Shown: piece by piece, positions 8,331 to 16,467 of the stretch
Numbering within the stretch: position 1 is the stretch's first letter
Layout: the number at the start of each line of letters is the position of its first letter
Assembly: GCA_009377745.1 (NCBI GenBank)
Contig: WHTK01000009.1
Coordinates: 1 to 64,000, forward strand
Direction of reading: 5' to 3'
DNA: 64,000 bases
From: Dehalococcoidia bacterium
GTDB taxonomy: Bacteria > Chloroflexota > Dehalococcoidia > DSTF01 > WHTK01
The notes under the pieces: generated by a model
What the model was told of the DNA's origin: nothing
The model's database searches: none
Seen by the model: only the letters and a program-made list of their open reading frames with translations
Translations under genes and position numbers: made by a program

Positions 8331-8805
8331 CTGCGGCAACTACGGCGACCCCGTAAAAGCCTGCGTCTGCTCCGAGTCGACCGTATCGCGCTACCAGAGG
8401 CGCATCTCAGGCCCGATGCTCGACCGTATCGATATCTTCGTCGAGGTGCCGCGGGTAGACTACGAGAAGTTGGCCTCGCTCAAGCCCGCGGAGGCCTCGT
8501 CCCAGGTGCGAGAGCGGGTCAACCGGGCGCGGCAGCTGCAAACGGAGCGATTCGCGGGACGGCAGGCCGGAGCCAACGCGGGGATGTCGCCCGCCGATGT
8601 GCGCGACTTCTGCCAGGGCGTGATCGACGAGCAGGCGCGGGCCTTCCTCAAGCTGGCGACCAACCAGCTAACGCTCTCGGCGCGGGCCTTCCACCGCATC
8701 CTCAAGGTAGCCCGGACAATCGCCGACCTCGCCGGCTCCGAGGCGCTGACCTCGACCCACGTCGCCGAGGCGGTGCAGTACCGGCAAAGGACGCGCGCCG
8801 TCTAG
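8320..8805 (+). pseudogene. comM: comM/YifB Mg-chelatase-like ATPase, 3' fragment
   Basis: The frame encodes the last ~161 residues of the ComM (YifB) AAA+ protein: the conserved NPCPCGNYGD stretch, RISGPMLDRIDIFVEVPRV (sensor and arginine-finger region) and the Mg-chelatase C-terminal helical domain ending YRQRTRAV. The Walker A/B part, about 340 residues, is missing because an integrative element replaces it on the left. ComM promotes branch migration in natural transformation. comM is a known landing site for genomic islands, for example AbaR in Acinetobacter. The upstream part may sit at the far end of the element. Confidence 0.85.
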
Positions 8806-9738
8806 ATGCCAGGCCTCATCGACCCGCGACGGCTGGTGGCCGGCGCGGTGGCGCTCCTGGCCCTGCTGGCGCCGCTCTACGTCTTCCTCTTGGCGCCGGG
8901 TGGTGATGACGCCGCCTCGATTGGCGAGGCGCGGCTGCTGGAGACGCCATCCCGGCCCGGCCAACAAGTTGGCCTCACGGAAGGCGATCTGGCGCCAGAC
9001 TTCGAGCTGCCGTCGCCGGATGGGGAAGCGCTGCGGCTGAGCGAGCTGCGCGGCCGGCCGGTGCTGATCAACTTCTGGGCGACCTGGTGCGCGAGCTGCT
9101 TGAGCGAGATGCCGGAGATCGCGGCGCTGCAGCAAGAGAAGGGCGAGGCTTTCCACGTGCTGGCGATCAACGCCGGCGAGAGCCGCGCCGACGCCCTCGA
9201 GTTTATCGACTTTCTCGACACGCCGGCCTTCCGGTTCGGCCTCGATCAGTCGCTGCTGATCTCGGACGCTTACAACGTCTACGGCCTGCCAATGAGCGTC
9301 TTCATCGATGCTGACGGTGTCGTGCGCGGCGCCTACCAGGGCCACGCCAGCCGGGTGCGACTCGTATCGCTGGTGGATGCGGCGATCCAGGCGAAGGCGC
9401 CGGTCGAGATAGCGCCCGAGCTGCGGCCGGTAACGACAATCGAGCGCGACCGGATCATCACGCTGTCGAGGCAGGGCGCGGGACGCCTGGCGCTGTCGTC
9501 ACGGACGCTGCGCTGCGACCTCAGCTACTGCGCCGAGACCTGGCTCAAAGCCATCGAAGCGGTGGCGGGCGTCAAGGAGCTCAGCTTCTCGACGCCGGGA
9601 GCCATCGACCCGGAGCTGATCATCGACTTCGACACGGCGCTTCCGGAGCAGATGCTGATCGACGAGATCGTACGCCTGCTGGAGGCCTCGCAGGACCCGC
9701 TCTACCGGCGGCCCGTCGAAGTGCGTTACGCCGACTAG
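8806..9738 (+). CDS. Membrane-anchored TlpA/ResA-type thioredoxin with extra C-terminal domain, 310 aa
   Basis: An N-terminal membrane segment (VAGAVALLALLAPLYVFLLA) anchors the protein with its body outside. Residues ~60-200 form a redoxin domain with the FWATWCASCLSEMPEI active site (CxxC) and a cis-Pro region (YGLPMSVFID). The last ~100 residues (TLRCDLSYCAETWLKAIEAV) resemble a small ferredoxin-fold metal-binding domain and carry two cysteines. It probably acts in extracytoplasmic thiol reduction, such as cytochrome maturation. It starts directly after the comM stop (TAGATG), so it was in the comM transcript. Confidence 0.85.
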   Translation: MPGLIDPRRLVAGAVALLALLAPLYVFLLAPGGDDAASIGEARLLETPSRPGQQVGLTEGDLAPDFELPSPDGEALRLSELRGRPVLINFWATWCASCLSEMPEIAALQQEKGEAFHVLAINAGESRADALEFIDFLDTPAFRFGLDQSLLISDAYNVYGLPMSVFIDADGVVRGAYQGHASRVRLVSLVDAAIQAKAPVEIAPELRPVTTIERDRIITLSRQGAGRLALSSRTLRCDLSYCAETWLKAIEAVAGVKELSFSTPGAIDPELIIDFDTALPEQMLIDEIVRLLEASQDPLYRRPVEVRYAD

Positions 9739-10118
9739 GCCTTCGCGCCGCGCCAGAGCTTGACGCCCTGCTCGGCCACGTCACGGGCGAGGCCAAAGAT
9801 GATCAGCGCTCCCAGCACGTGCAGCGCGCCCAGAACCTCGCCGCGGAACTCGGTCACCCAGAAGGGCTGGACCAGCATAATGACGGTCAGCGCGATGGCC
9901 ATGATCAGCAGCGGCCGCGGCAAGCCCGAGAGCAGCGCCAGCACCAGGAACGGGATGATCAGCGTATGCATCATCCAACCAAGGTCATTGTGGGCCTGCA
10001 TCGTCTCGCCGCCCAGCAAACCAAGGCCGGCCAGGAAGAACTGGACCACGACGCCGATCGCGTACAACACGGCAAAGACGATGAAAACGGGTCTCGCGTA
10101 CCGAGATACTGCGGCCAT
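9735..10118 (-). CDS. DUF6220-type integral membrane protein, 127 aa
   Basis: The start is ATG 10118, preceded by GGGAGGC. Four hydrophobic helices are visible (from ~PVFIVFAVLYAIGVVVQFFL; MHTLIIPFLVLALLSGL; LLIMAIALTVIMLVQPF; LGALHVLGALIIFGLA). A conserved-looking HNDLGWMMH motif lies at the second helix. This matches the DUF6220 family of unknown function. It converges on the thioredoxin gene and overlaps its end by four bases. Confidence 0.75.
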   Translation of the reverse strand: MAAVSRYARPVFIVFAVLYAIGVVVQFFLAGLGLLGGETMQAHNDLGWMMHTLIIPFLVLALLSGLPRPLLIMAIALTVIMLVQPFWVTEFRGEVLGALHVLGALIIFGLARDVAEQGVKLWRGAKA

Positions 10119-10202
10119 GACGCCTCCCTGAGCTAAACGGCCGGCCCCGGCCAGTAGTCCACACGATTCATAGACCATGAGCGCGCTTCAGGCAAGCCGA
10201 AC

Positions 10203-11561
10203 TCAAAGCTCCCGGCCGTTGAGATTCCTGGCAGTCAACCAGAGGAAGGCAAAGCCGAGGCACCCGGCGATAACCGACGCGGCCAGCACGCCCAGCTTCG
10301 CCTCATCGATCAGCAGCTCTTGATCGAAGGCGAGGCCGGTGATCAGCAGCGAAACCGTGAAGCCGATGCCGCCCAGCATGCCAGCACCGAGAATGTGAGC
10401 CCACGTGGCGTCCGTGGGTAGCTCGCACAGGTGAAGCCGGACGGCAATCCAGGTGAACGCGAAGATGCCGATCGGCTTGCCGATGAGGAGCCCGATGGCG
10501 ACGCCACGGGTCACCGGGCTCTCGATGGCGGCGCTGGCAACATCACCGGAGACCGCTACGCCGGCGTTGGCAAGGGCAAAGACCGGGACAATGATGTAGC
10601 TAACCCAGGGGTGGAGCTGGCGTCCGAGACGGTCTACGGGCGCCTCTGTCCCCTGCGCCAGGTCTTCGATCTGACCCAGGAGGCCCTGCGTCTCGTCCCG
10701 GTTATCGTCCTGCCGGGCGCGCGTTAGGCGGTCGAGCAGCCCCGTGGCGGCAGCGGTGAAGTTGCGGGGGTCATAGAAGGCGCGCGCCGGTGCCAGCAAG
10801 CCGAGGGTGACGCCGGCCAGCGTAGCGTGGATGCCGGACTCGAGGACGGCAACCCAGAGACAAGCCCCCACCACCACGTAGAGGTCGACGCTGCGCACGC
10901 CGGCCCGGTTCATGGCCACGACGAGCGCAAGTAGCAATGCTGCAATGCCCAGGGCGCCAAGGCTGACGCTTTCGGTGTAGAAGACGGCGATGACCAGGAT
11001 GGCGCCAATGTCGTCGGCGATGGCGAGGGCCAGCAGGAAGATCTTGATACTGAAGGGCACGCGGCGGCTGAGCAATGAGAGCACGCCCAACGCGAAGGCA
11101 ATGTCCGTCGCCATGGGGATGCCCCAACCGGCCGCGCCGGGGCCGCCGGCGTTGAGCAGCGTGTAGATCAGCGCCGGGGCGATCATGCCTCCGAGCGCCG
11201 CGGCCGCAGGCAGAAGCGCCCGGCGCGGTGACGACAGCTCCCCGTGGACCAGCTCGCGTTTGATTTCCAGGCCGGCGAGAAAGAAGAAGATCGTCATCAG
11301 GCCGTCGTTGACCCAGTGCTGCAGGTCCTCGTCGATGCTGAAGATCGATGCGTCTAGGGCGATGCGCGTGCGCCAGAGGTCGAAGTAAGCGTCCTGCCAG
11401 GGCGAGTTGGCCCAGAGGAGGGCGGCGACCGCGGCCACGAGCAGCACGATGCCGCTCGACGCCTCGATACGGACGAAGGCCTGGGCGGCTCGAAAGACGC
11501 GCTGCGGGGCAAAGCGGCGCGGCGAGAAGAGCCAGTCGAGCTGGTCCGGCTCCTGGCTCAC
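10203..11561 (-). CDS. nhaA: Na+/H+ antiporter NhaA, 452 aa
   Basis: This is a full-length NhaA with about 12 membrane helices. The hallmark ion-binding segment LALAIADDIGAILVIAVFYT holds the paired aspartates, and MATDIAFALGVLSLLSRR precedes it. LAGLEIKRELVHGELSS and GIGFTVSLLITGLAF are also typical. It exports Na+ in exchange for protons at the inner membrane. The GTG start at 11561 overlaps the stop of a nine-residue reading frame that has its own Shine-Dalgarno site, and the leader holds a long inverted repeat (11600-11641), so translational control is possible. Confidence 0.95.
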   Translation of the reverse strand: MSQEPDQLDWLFSPRRFAPQRVFRAAQAFVRIEASSGIVLLVAAVAALLWANSPWQDAYFDLWRTRIALDASIFSIDEDLQHWVNDGLMTIFFFLAGLEIKRELVHGELSSPRRALLPAAAALGGMIAPALIYTLLNAGGPGAAGWGIPMATDIAFALGVLSLLSRRVPFSIKIFLLALAIADDIGAILVIAVFYTESVSLGALGIAALLLALVVAMNRAGVRSVDLYVVVGACLWVAVLESGIHATLAGVTLGLLAPARAFYDPRNFTAAATGLLDRLTRARQDDNRDETQGLLGQIEDLAQGTEAPVDRLGRQLHPWVSYIIVPVFALANAGVAVSGDVASAAIESPVTRGVAIGLLIGKPIGIFAFTWIAVRLHLCELPTDATWAHILGAGMLGGIGFTVSLLITGLAFDQELLIDEAKLGVLAASVIAGCLGFAFLWLTARNLNGREL

Positions 11562-11587
11562 AACGGCAAGGCTTTCGTCTCGGTCAC
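11558..11587 (-). CDS. Possible nine-residue leader peptide before nhaA
   Basis: GTG at 11587 follows GGAGGAG at good spacing and opens a reading frame VTETKALPL. Its TGA overlaps the nhaA GTG start as GTGA. nhaA itself has no good ribosome-binding site, so coupling through this short frame is plausible. It is too short for any homology support. Confidence 0.35.
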   Translation of the reverse strand: MTETKALPL

Positions 11588-11599
11588 GCGATCTCCTCC

Positions 11600-11641
11600 A
11601 GGGACAGCGGCGCGGTCATCGAGGTGATGGGCGCTGTCCCT
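11600..11641 (-). promoter_or_regulatory. Long inverted repeat in the nhaA leader
   Basis: AGGGACAGCG (11600-11609) pairs perfectly with CGCTGTCCCT (11632-11641) around a 22-base loop. It lies just before the Shine-Dalgarno of the nhaA leader frame. In RNA this would be a stable stem that could regulate nhaA translation or mRNA stability. I cannot match it to a named riboswitch. Confidence 0.4.
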
Positions 11642-11853
11642 CGCTCCTTGAAGTCCCGGGTTGGGGCGTCAGGCGGCTGGAGGATCGAGGGGGAAGCTGC
11701 TGCGGAAGGGGCAACTGCCACGACGGGCGAGGATTCTAACGTCGGCGGGCAGAGACCCAAACATTGAGTCAGCCTAGATGAAGCGGGCCACGCCGTCCAG
11801 CGAGAGGCCGTCCTTGTTGGCTTCGGAAGCGGCGGCTAGAATGACGTTAGGCT

Positions 11854-11929
11854 GCCCCCGTAGCTCAGTTGGATAGAGTACCGGCCTCCGAAGCCGGGTG
11901 CGTGGGTTCGAGTCCCGCCGGGGGTACCA
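11854..11929 (+). tRNA. tRNA-Arg (anticodon CCG), CCA encoded
   Basis: The gene folds as a standard cloverleaf: acceptor GCCCCCG with CGGGGGT (G1-U72 wobble), D arm GCTC...GAGT, anticodon stem CCGGC/GCCGG with loop CTCCGAA, and T arm GTGGG TTCGAGT CCCGC. The discriminator A and CCA are encoded. Anticodon CCG reads CGG arginine codons. Confidence 0.95.
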
Positions 11930-11944
11930 TCCCTTCCTTGCCGG

Positions 11945-11979
11945 GTAACAGGCAACAAGTAACAGGTAACAGGTAACAA
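11945..11979. repeat. Heptamer tandem repeat, five units
   Basis: Five head-to-tail 7-bp units follow the tRNA: GTAACAG, GCAACAA, GTAACAG, GTAACAG, GTAACAA. They lie between the ends of the tRNA gene and pth, which face each other. No function is evident; slippage-type short tandem repeat is the simplest view. Confidence 0.7.
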
Positions 11980-12037
11980 GAGCGCAGCCCACTGTGTGCC
12001 GCGTGCCGCAAACCCCGGGGCCTCTGTGCCCCATGCC

Positions 12038-12634
12038 TTACGTCTCTTCGACGGTGTTGTACTTGTTCATGGCGCGTTCCCAGCCGCCGCCGATGATCGA
12101 CTCGATGGCGTCACAGGCGCGCTCTACCGCCTCGTCCAGGACCTCCTGCGAATCCTTGGGCGGGTCCGCCAGCACCCAGCGCATGACGTGCCCCGGGTCC
12201 CACGTCGGGACGCCGCCGGCTTTCGGCCGGCCTATGCCGATGCGGATGCGGCCGAAATCTCCGCTACCGGTCGCCGCGACGATCGACTTGAGGCCGTTGT
12301 GCCCGCCGTCGCCACCGGACGGGCGCAGGCGGATGCGTCCCTCGGGCAGATCGAGCTCGTCGTACAGGATGATCAGGTTTTCGACCGGCACGCGCTCACG
12401 GTCGAGGATCGGCTTGAGGGCTGTGCCGCTGCGATTGACGTAGGTCCGCGGCTTGACGAGCACCGCTTCGGCGCCGGCGATCTCGCCCTTGCCTGTCGTC
12501 GCGGATCGCCCGGCCTTGAGGTCGATGCCGTGGCGCTTGGCCAGCCGGTTGATGCACCAGAAGCCAACGTTATGGCGCTGACCTGCGTGCTCCGCGCCTG
12601 GATTACCGAGCCCGGCGATGACGTAGCCGGTCAC
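12038..12634 (-). CDS. pth: Peptidyl-tRNA hydrolase, 198 aa
   Basis: Cytosolic esterase that releases tRNA from stalled peptidyl-tRNA. The N-terminal GLGNPGAEHAGQRHNVGFW contains the catalytic His and substrate-binding Asn. KPRTYVNRSGTAL, YDELDLPEGRIRLRPSGGDGGHNGLKS (Asp and Gly-rich substrate loop) and the FGRIRIGIGRP strand follow the family order. Length is normal. The start is GTG 12634, which overlaps the stop of a possible 31-residue frame as GTGA. It is transcribed away from the cysteine desulfurase in the same direction. Confidence 0.95.
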   Translation of the reverse strand: MTGYVIAGLGNPGAEHAGQRHNVGFWCINRLAKRHGIDLKAGRSATTGKGEIAGAEAVLVKPRTYVNRSGTALKPILDRERVPVENLIILYDELDLPEGRIRLRPSGGDGGHNGLKSIVAATGSGDFGRIRIGIGRPKAGGVPTWDPGHVMRWVLADPPKDSQEVLDEAVERACDAIESIIGGGWERAMNKYNTVEET

Positions 12635-12726
12635 GCGGGCTCACAGGGCAGGAGCCGGACGCGGCCGCCCGCGCGTGCGATGAGCAGGTAACGAAAACGG
12701 CGGGTCGAGAAAGGGTCAGGGGCCAT
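12631..12726 (-). CDS. Possible 31-residue ORF coupled to pth
   Basis: ATG at 12726 opens a basic frame (MAPDPFSTRRFRYLLIARA, ending LLPCEPA). Its TGA overlaps the pth GTG as GTGA. It lies in the 118-base gap after the cysteine desulfurase gene. pth lacks a clear ribosome-binding site, which makes coupling plausible. No homology can be judged at this length. Confidence 0.3.
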   Translation of the reverse strand: MAPDPFSTRRFRYLLIARAGGRVRLLPCEPA

Positions 12727-12752
12727 GCCGCCCAATCATAAAGCAGGCGTCG

Positions 12753-13925
12753 CTAACGGGCGGCAGCGAGGGAGCGCTGGGCCTGCACGAGGCCCGGGAG
12801 TACGGCCAGCACGCCATCGACGTCCGCGTCCGTGTTCTGCGCTGAGAGCGTGAGGCGCAGGCCGCCAACGGCGTCCGGCATGCTCAGGCCCATCGCCAGC
12901 AGAACGTGGGAGGGCTCCCAGGTTTGCATGCCGCAGGCCGCCCCGGCGCTGGCGGCGATACCAGCCTTGTCCAGCGCGGCAACCAGGTTGTCGCCGCGGA
13001 CGCCGCGGAAGCTGATATTGACGTTGGCCGCGAGACGCTCCGACGGATGGCCGTTGAGCCGCGAGTCTGGGACAACGGCCAGTACCTCGCGGGTCAGGCG
13101 GTCGCGCAGGGCCATGCAGGTGGCGTTGTAAGCGTCGCGGTTATCTTCGGCCAGAGTCAATGCCGTCGCCTGGCCGGCGATGCCGGCCACGTTCTCGGTG
13201 CCGGCGCGGCGCTGGCGTTCCTGGCCGCCGCCGGTGAGCTGAGAGATGAAGGGCACGCCTCGGCGCAGGAAGAGCACGCCGGCGCCCTTAGGCCCGCCGA
13301 ACTTATGCGCCGAGAGGCTGAGGAGGTCCACACCCAACGCCTCAACATTGAGGTCGAGGCTACCCGGCGCCTGGACGGCGTCCGTATGCACGGGGATGCG
13401 GCGCTTGAGCTGACGCGCGCGCTCACCGACGAGCTTGGCGATGGCGGCGACGGGCTCGATGGTGCCGACTTCGTTGTTGGCGAGCATCACGGAGATCAGG
13501 ACGGTGCGTTCTGTAACGGCGCTCGCCACGGCCTCCGGGTCGACGCTGCCGTGGCTATCGACAGGGACGTAGGTCACCTCGAAGCCGAACTGCTCCAGGT
13601 AGTTGCAGGTGTTGAGGGCCGAATCGTGCTCGATGGTGGTCGTGACGATGTGGTTGCCGGCGCGCGCCTTCTGCTGGGCCAGGGCCACGCCCTTGAGCGC
13701 CGTGTTGATCGATTCGGTGCCGCCGCTGGTGAAGATGACGTCGGTGGGACGGCAATTAAGGACGGCGGCCACTGCCTTGCGGGCATCATCGATTGCCTTC
13801 TGGGCGTGGCGCGCGGAGCTGTAGGTGGCAGACGGATTGCCGAAGCGCTCCGTGAGGTAAGGCAACATGGCCTCGAGCGCCTTGGGATGGAGTGGCGTGG
13901 TTGCGGCGTTATCGAGGTAAATCAC
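12753..13925 (-). CDS. Cysteine desulfurase (NifS/IscS family), 390 aa
   Basis: PLP enzyme that takes sulfur from cysteine for Fe-S clusters or tRNA thiolation. It shows YLDNAATTPLHP at the start, TSGGTESINTALKG, the Schiff-base lysine in LLSLSAHKFGGPKGAGVLF, and an active-site loop with cysteine (ASAGAACGMQTWEPSHVLLAMG). The family start matches GTG 13925 (then IYLDNAATT). A GTG at 13976 would add 17 residues, and neither start has a strong ribosome-binding site. A pth gene follows in the same direction. No IscU or TusA is adjacent, so the acceptor is unknown. Confidence 0.9.
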   Translation of the reverse strand: MIYLDNAATTPLHPKALEAMLPYLTERFGNPSATYSSARHAQKAIDDARKAVAAVLNCRPTDVIFTSGGTESINTALKGVALAQQKARAGNHIVTTTIEHDSALNTCNYLEQFGFEVTYVPVDSHGSVDPEAVASAVTERTVLISVMLANNEVGTIEPVAAIAKLVGERARQLKRRIPVHTDAVQAPGSLDLNVEALGVDLLSLSAHKFGGPKGAGVLFLRRGVPFISQLTGGGQERQRRAGTENVAGIAGQATALTLAEDNRDAYNATCMALRDRLTREVLAVVPDSRLNGHPSERLAANVNISFRGVRGDNLVAALDKAGIAASAGAACGMQTWEPSHVLLAMGLSMPDAVGGLRLTLSAQNTDADVDGVLAVLPGLVQAQRSLAAAR

Positions 13926-14127
13926 GTCACGCCTGCCACTCGAATCACGTCCCTCAAGATAGTCGCGAGGCTTCACACTGTCAATTTTACTGCGCTCAGC
14001 CCGAAATATCGCCTGAATTAACAGCGTGAAGCCGGCACCTGCCGGAGCGAGCTCGATGAACGTGGGTAGTGGCGCTCTAGCGAGCCAACGCAGGGGCCCG
14101 CGGCCGTGCGCCCTGCGCGCTCAGTGG

Positions 14128-14805
14128 TTACCGCGACCAGTAGTCGCGGACGAGCTGCCCGTCGAGGTAGAGGCTCGGCAGATCGCGGTCCATGAACCAG
14201 CTCTGGGGGCTGGTGCAGTAGGACATGACGCCGATGTAGTTGGCGCAGGGCTTATAGCCGATGTGCCCCGGCGAAGAAGCGTCGGCCTCACCGTGGTCGG
14301 CAAAGCCGATGGCGTGCCCGAGCTCGTGCGAGAGCATGCTCTGGTTACGCCAGGCGTCCTGCGCGCCGACGTTGACGACGGCCTTGAGGTTGCCACCCCG
14401 GGCGTAGGCCGGATTGCAGGCAGTATCGACCCAGGTGCGAGGGCTGCCCTCCGCCGTGATGAGGATGTCGGCGTCCTGAGGGTTGCCATCGTAGGCCGCG
14501 AAGATCGGGAAGCCGTGGTACTTGACGAAGAGGTCGTTCCAGGGCTGGAAGGCAGCGAAGACGTCATCGACGCTCACACCGGTGGCGATGAGGTTGGGGT
14601 CGACGCTTACGAGCTGGGTGCGGGCCTCGGCATGCCAATCGCACATGAAGTGGCCCGTATCGGCCGCGGTAGCCGTTGACGTGCCCGCAAGGGCAGCGCC
14701 GCCGAGGAGGACGGCGAGGGCTGTGGTGGCAACCAACGCCACGCGCAGCAGGAACGAGGAGAAGGACCGGGTACGGGAAAGCCAATGCTGAGGCTTCCAG
14801 ACCAT
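14128..14805 (-). CDS. Secreted matrixin-like zinc metalloprotease, 225 aa
   Basis: Residues ~19-48 form a signal peptide (basic start, then VALVATTALAVLLGGAALAG). The mature part has the metzincin zinc motif HELGHAIGFADH (three zinc ligands) and a downstream Met-turn (GVMSYC), as in matrixins (peptidase M10). Four cysteines could form disulfides outside the cell. The small size gives one catalytic domain and no obvious propeptide or hemopexin repeat. Substrate is unknown. It stands alone, with gene-poor DNA upstream. Confidence 0.85.
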   Translation of the reverse strand: MVWKPQHWLSRTRSFSSFLLRVALVATTALAVLLGGAALAGTSTATAADTGHFMCDWHAEARTQLVSVDPNLIATGVSVDDVFAAFQPWNDLFVKYHGFPIFAAYDGNPQDADILITAEGSPRTWVDTACNPAYARGGNLKAVVNVGAQDAWRNQSMLSHELGHAIGFADHGEADASSPGHIGYKPCANYIGVMSYCTSPQSWFMDRDLPSLYLDGQLVRDYWSR

Positions 14806-15128
14806 CTGGGAACCGCCATTCTTTCGTTGGCGGATTCACCACTAGCCTGTCTACCTGACGTCCCAGAGGCTTTGGTGACCACATTGGACGCTTATTGTGC
14901 GTCCAGCCTCATGAGCACTGGCTCAACGATATTTTGTTGTACTACTTCAAACGCAATATCCCATGGTCGCGTTACAACAGCATTGCAATCTCAAGGGCAC
15001 GAATCGCTGCTGGCCGCATGGCCGAGGGTTCTGGTTGCGAGCGTGGACACCAGCCGGGTTCGAGACATTCCCACCGCGAGGGGGGCCAGCCAATCCGGCT
15101 GAGGCCTCCCTCGCGCACTGACACATAG
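14806..15128. other. Intergenic stretch, nothing identified
   Basis: About 320 bases between the matrixin gene start and the terminator of the alpha/beta hydrolase gene. Frames here are short and lack start signals or family motifs. It probably holds the matrixin promoter, but I see no convincing -10/-35 pair. Confidence 0.5.
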
Positions 15129-15162
15129 AGCGGGCCAAGGAGGTGTACGTCCCTGGCCCGCT
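15129..15162 (-). terminator. Hairpin after the alpha/beta hydrolase gene
   Basis: AGCGGGCCAAGG (15129-15140) and CCCTGGCCCGCT (15151-15162) pair over 11 of 12 positions around a ten-base loop, 50 bases beyond the hydrolase stop. The T-run is weak, so it may be a processing stem rather than a strict intrinsic terminator. Confidence 0.55.
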
Positions 15163-15212
15163 CCGTGGGATTGGCAGACGTCGAGGTCCCCTTTGCCAGT
15201 CCATTAGTTTGC

Positions 15213-16136
15213 TTACGGCGTGGTGGCGCCCAGGAACGGGGCGACAGTAGAGGCCATCGCGGGCGACGCAAAAATGTTGTAGTGAGTCGTGCCTGGCAGA
15301 ATGGCCAGCCGGGCATTGGACATTCCCGATCCGTCCCAGCCCGCATCGACCTGGCCGCCGCCCAGCAGCTGAAAGAACTCCACGGCATGTGCCGTGCGCA
15401 CGCTATCCGCATCCCCAACAACGATCATGGTCGGCGTCTCAATCGCCGCAACATCCTGAGACCAGTCATAGTCCTGGCGCAGCAGATCGCCGAGTTTCGT
15501 GACCAGCCGGGGCCAATCCGCCGGCTTGGGCGCGATGCTGGAATAGAGCTGGTACATCGGTGTTTGTTTCATCGGCTCGGCAGCCTCCGGGCCTATCTGC
15601 TCTTGTGCAGCAAGGACCTCTGGGTACCACCCATCCCTGTTGAACGTGGTGGAGACGACTACAAGCTTGTCCACCACTTCCGGATGCTGGATTGCCGTGC
15701 GCAGAGCGACACCGCCTCCAAGCGAATAGCCCATGATGTCGGCCTTGCCCAGACCGAGGCGCTCGATCAGCCCGGCAATGTCGGACGCCATGGCTTCGTA
15801 GCTTAGCGGCCGGTCGATATCGGCCGTGCGCCCGTGGGCTTGCAGGTCCACGGCGATCACTTGGCGGCCTTCGGCGAGTAGTGGTAACACCTCACCAAAC
15901 ATCTGGGCAGCGCCGAACCCGCCATGCAGCAGGACCAGCGGTTTCCCAGTGCCGTGGATTTCGTAAAACATGTCCAGCCCGTTCACCGAAACATGGCCCG
16001 TCTGAGGGGCAGTGTTTTCAATCCCGGTTTGTGGCGTTTCGATCGTGACCTCCGAATCTGCCTGCGCGAACGCCAGGGTCGCTACCAGCGAAATTCCGGC
16101 AGCCCCGATGATGCCCGTTAGAATCCTTAACTTCAT
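15213..16136 (-). CDS. Exported alpha/beta-hydrolase, 307 aa
   Basis: A signal peptide (residues 1-26, IIGAAGISLVATLAFAQA) precedes an alpha/beta-hydrolase fold: oxyanion segment LVLLHGGFGAAQMFG, nucleophile elbow GYSLGGGVALR, acidic residue in VVGDADSVR and catalytic His in LPGTTHYNIF. It acts outside the cytoplasm on an unknown ester, lactone or similar substrate. The start has a well-placed AAAGGAGC upstream. It is a single-gene unit with a hairpin behind it. A 330-base region without genes separates it from the L,D-transpeptidase. Confidence 0.85.
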   Translation of the reverse strand: MKLRILTGIIGAAGISLVATLAFAQADSEVTIETPQTGIENTAPQTGHVSVNGLDMFYEIHGTGKPLVLLHGGFGAAQMFGEVLPLLAEGRQVIAVDLQAHGRTADIDRPLSYEAMASDIAGLIERLGLGKADIMGYSLGGGVALRTAIQHPEVVDKLVVVSTTFNRDGWYPEVLAAQEQIGPEAAEPMKQTPMYQLYSSIAPKPADWPRLVTKLGDLLRQDYDWSQDVAAIETPTMIVVGDADSVRTAHAVEFFQLLGGGQVDAGWDGSGMSNARLAILPGTTHYNIFASPAMASTVAPFLGATTP

Positions 16137-16467
16137 TCGAGTGCTCCTTTCGGTCTCTGGCTTGGAGTTGGGTGAGCGGTCAACTCGACTAGATGAACTC
16201 GCTTTGCCAGTACGTCGATCAAGGGATCAAGAAATCGACATCTCGCTTGCTCGATAAGAATTCGATCTCGTCCGCGCTCCCACCGGCCACCGTGAGCCGG
16301 GAGTGGCGGGCGCCGCCACGCATCTCAGATCTCGGGCAAGGCAAGCATCCGGCCGTCAGGTATCAGTACGTATCCATCAAGTGGTTGATGGCGAGTTACA
16401 GTCGGATCGATATCACTCGCGATGTCCCGCTGCCTCAAGGAGGGCCGACAAGGTAACATAAGCATCA
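16137..16467. other. Divergent promoter region, no gene seen
   Basis: About 330 bases between divergent hydrolase and L,D-transpeptidase genes. Only short unsupported frames are present. It should contain both promoters, but I could not choose sites with confidence. Confidence 0.5.
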
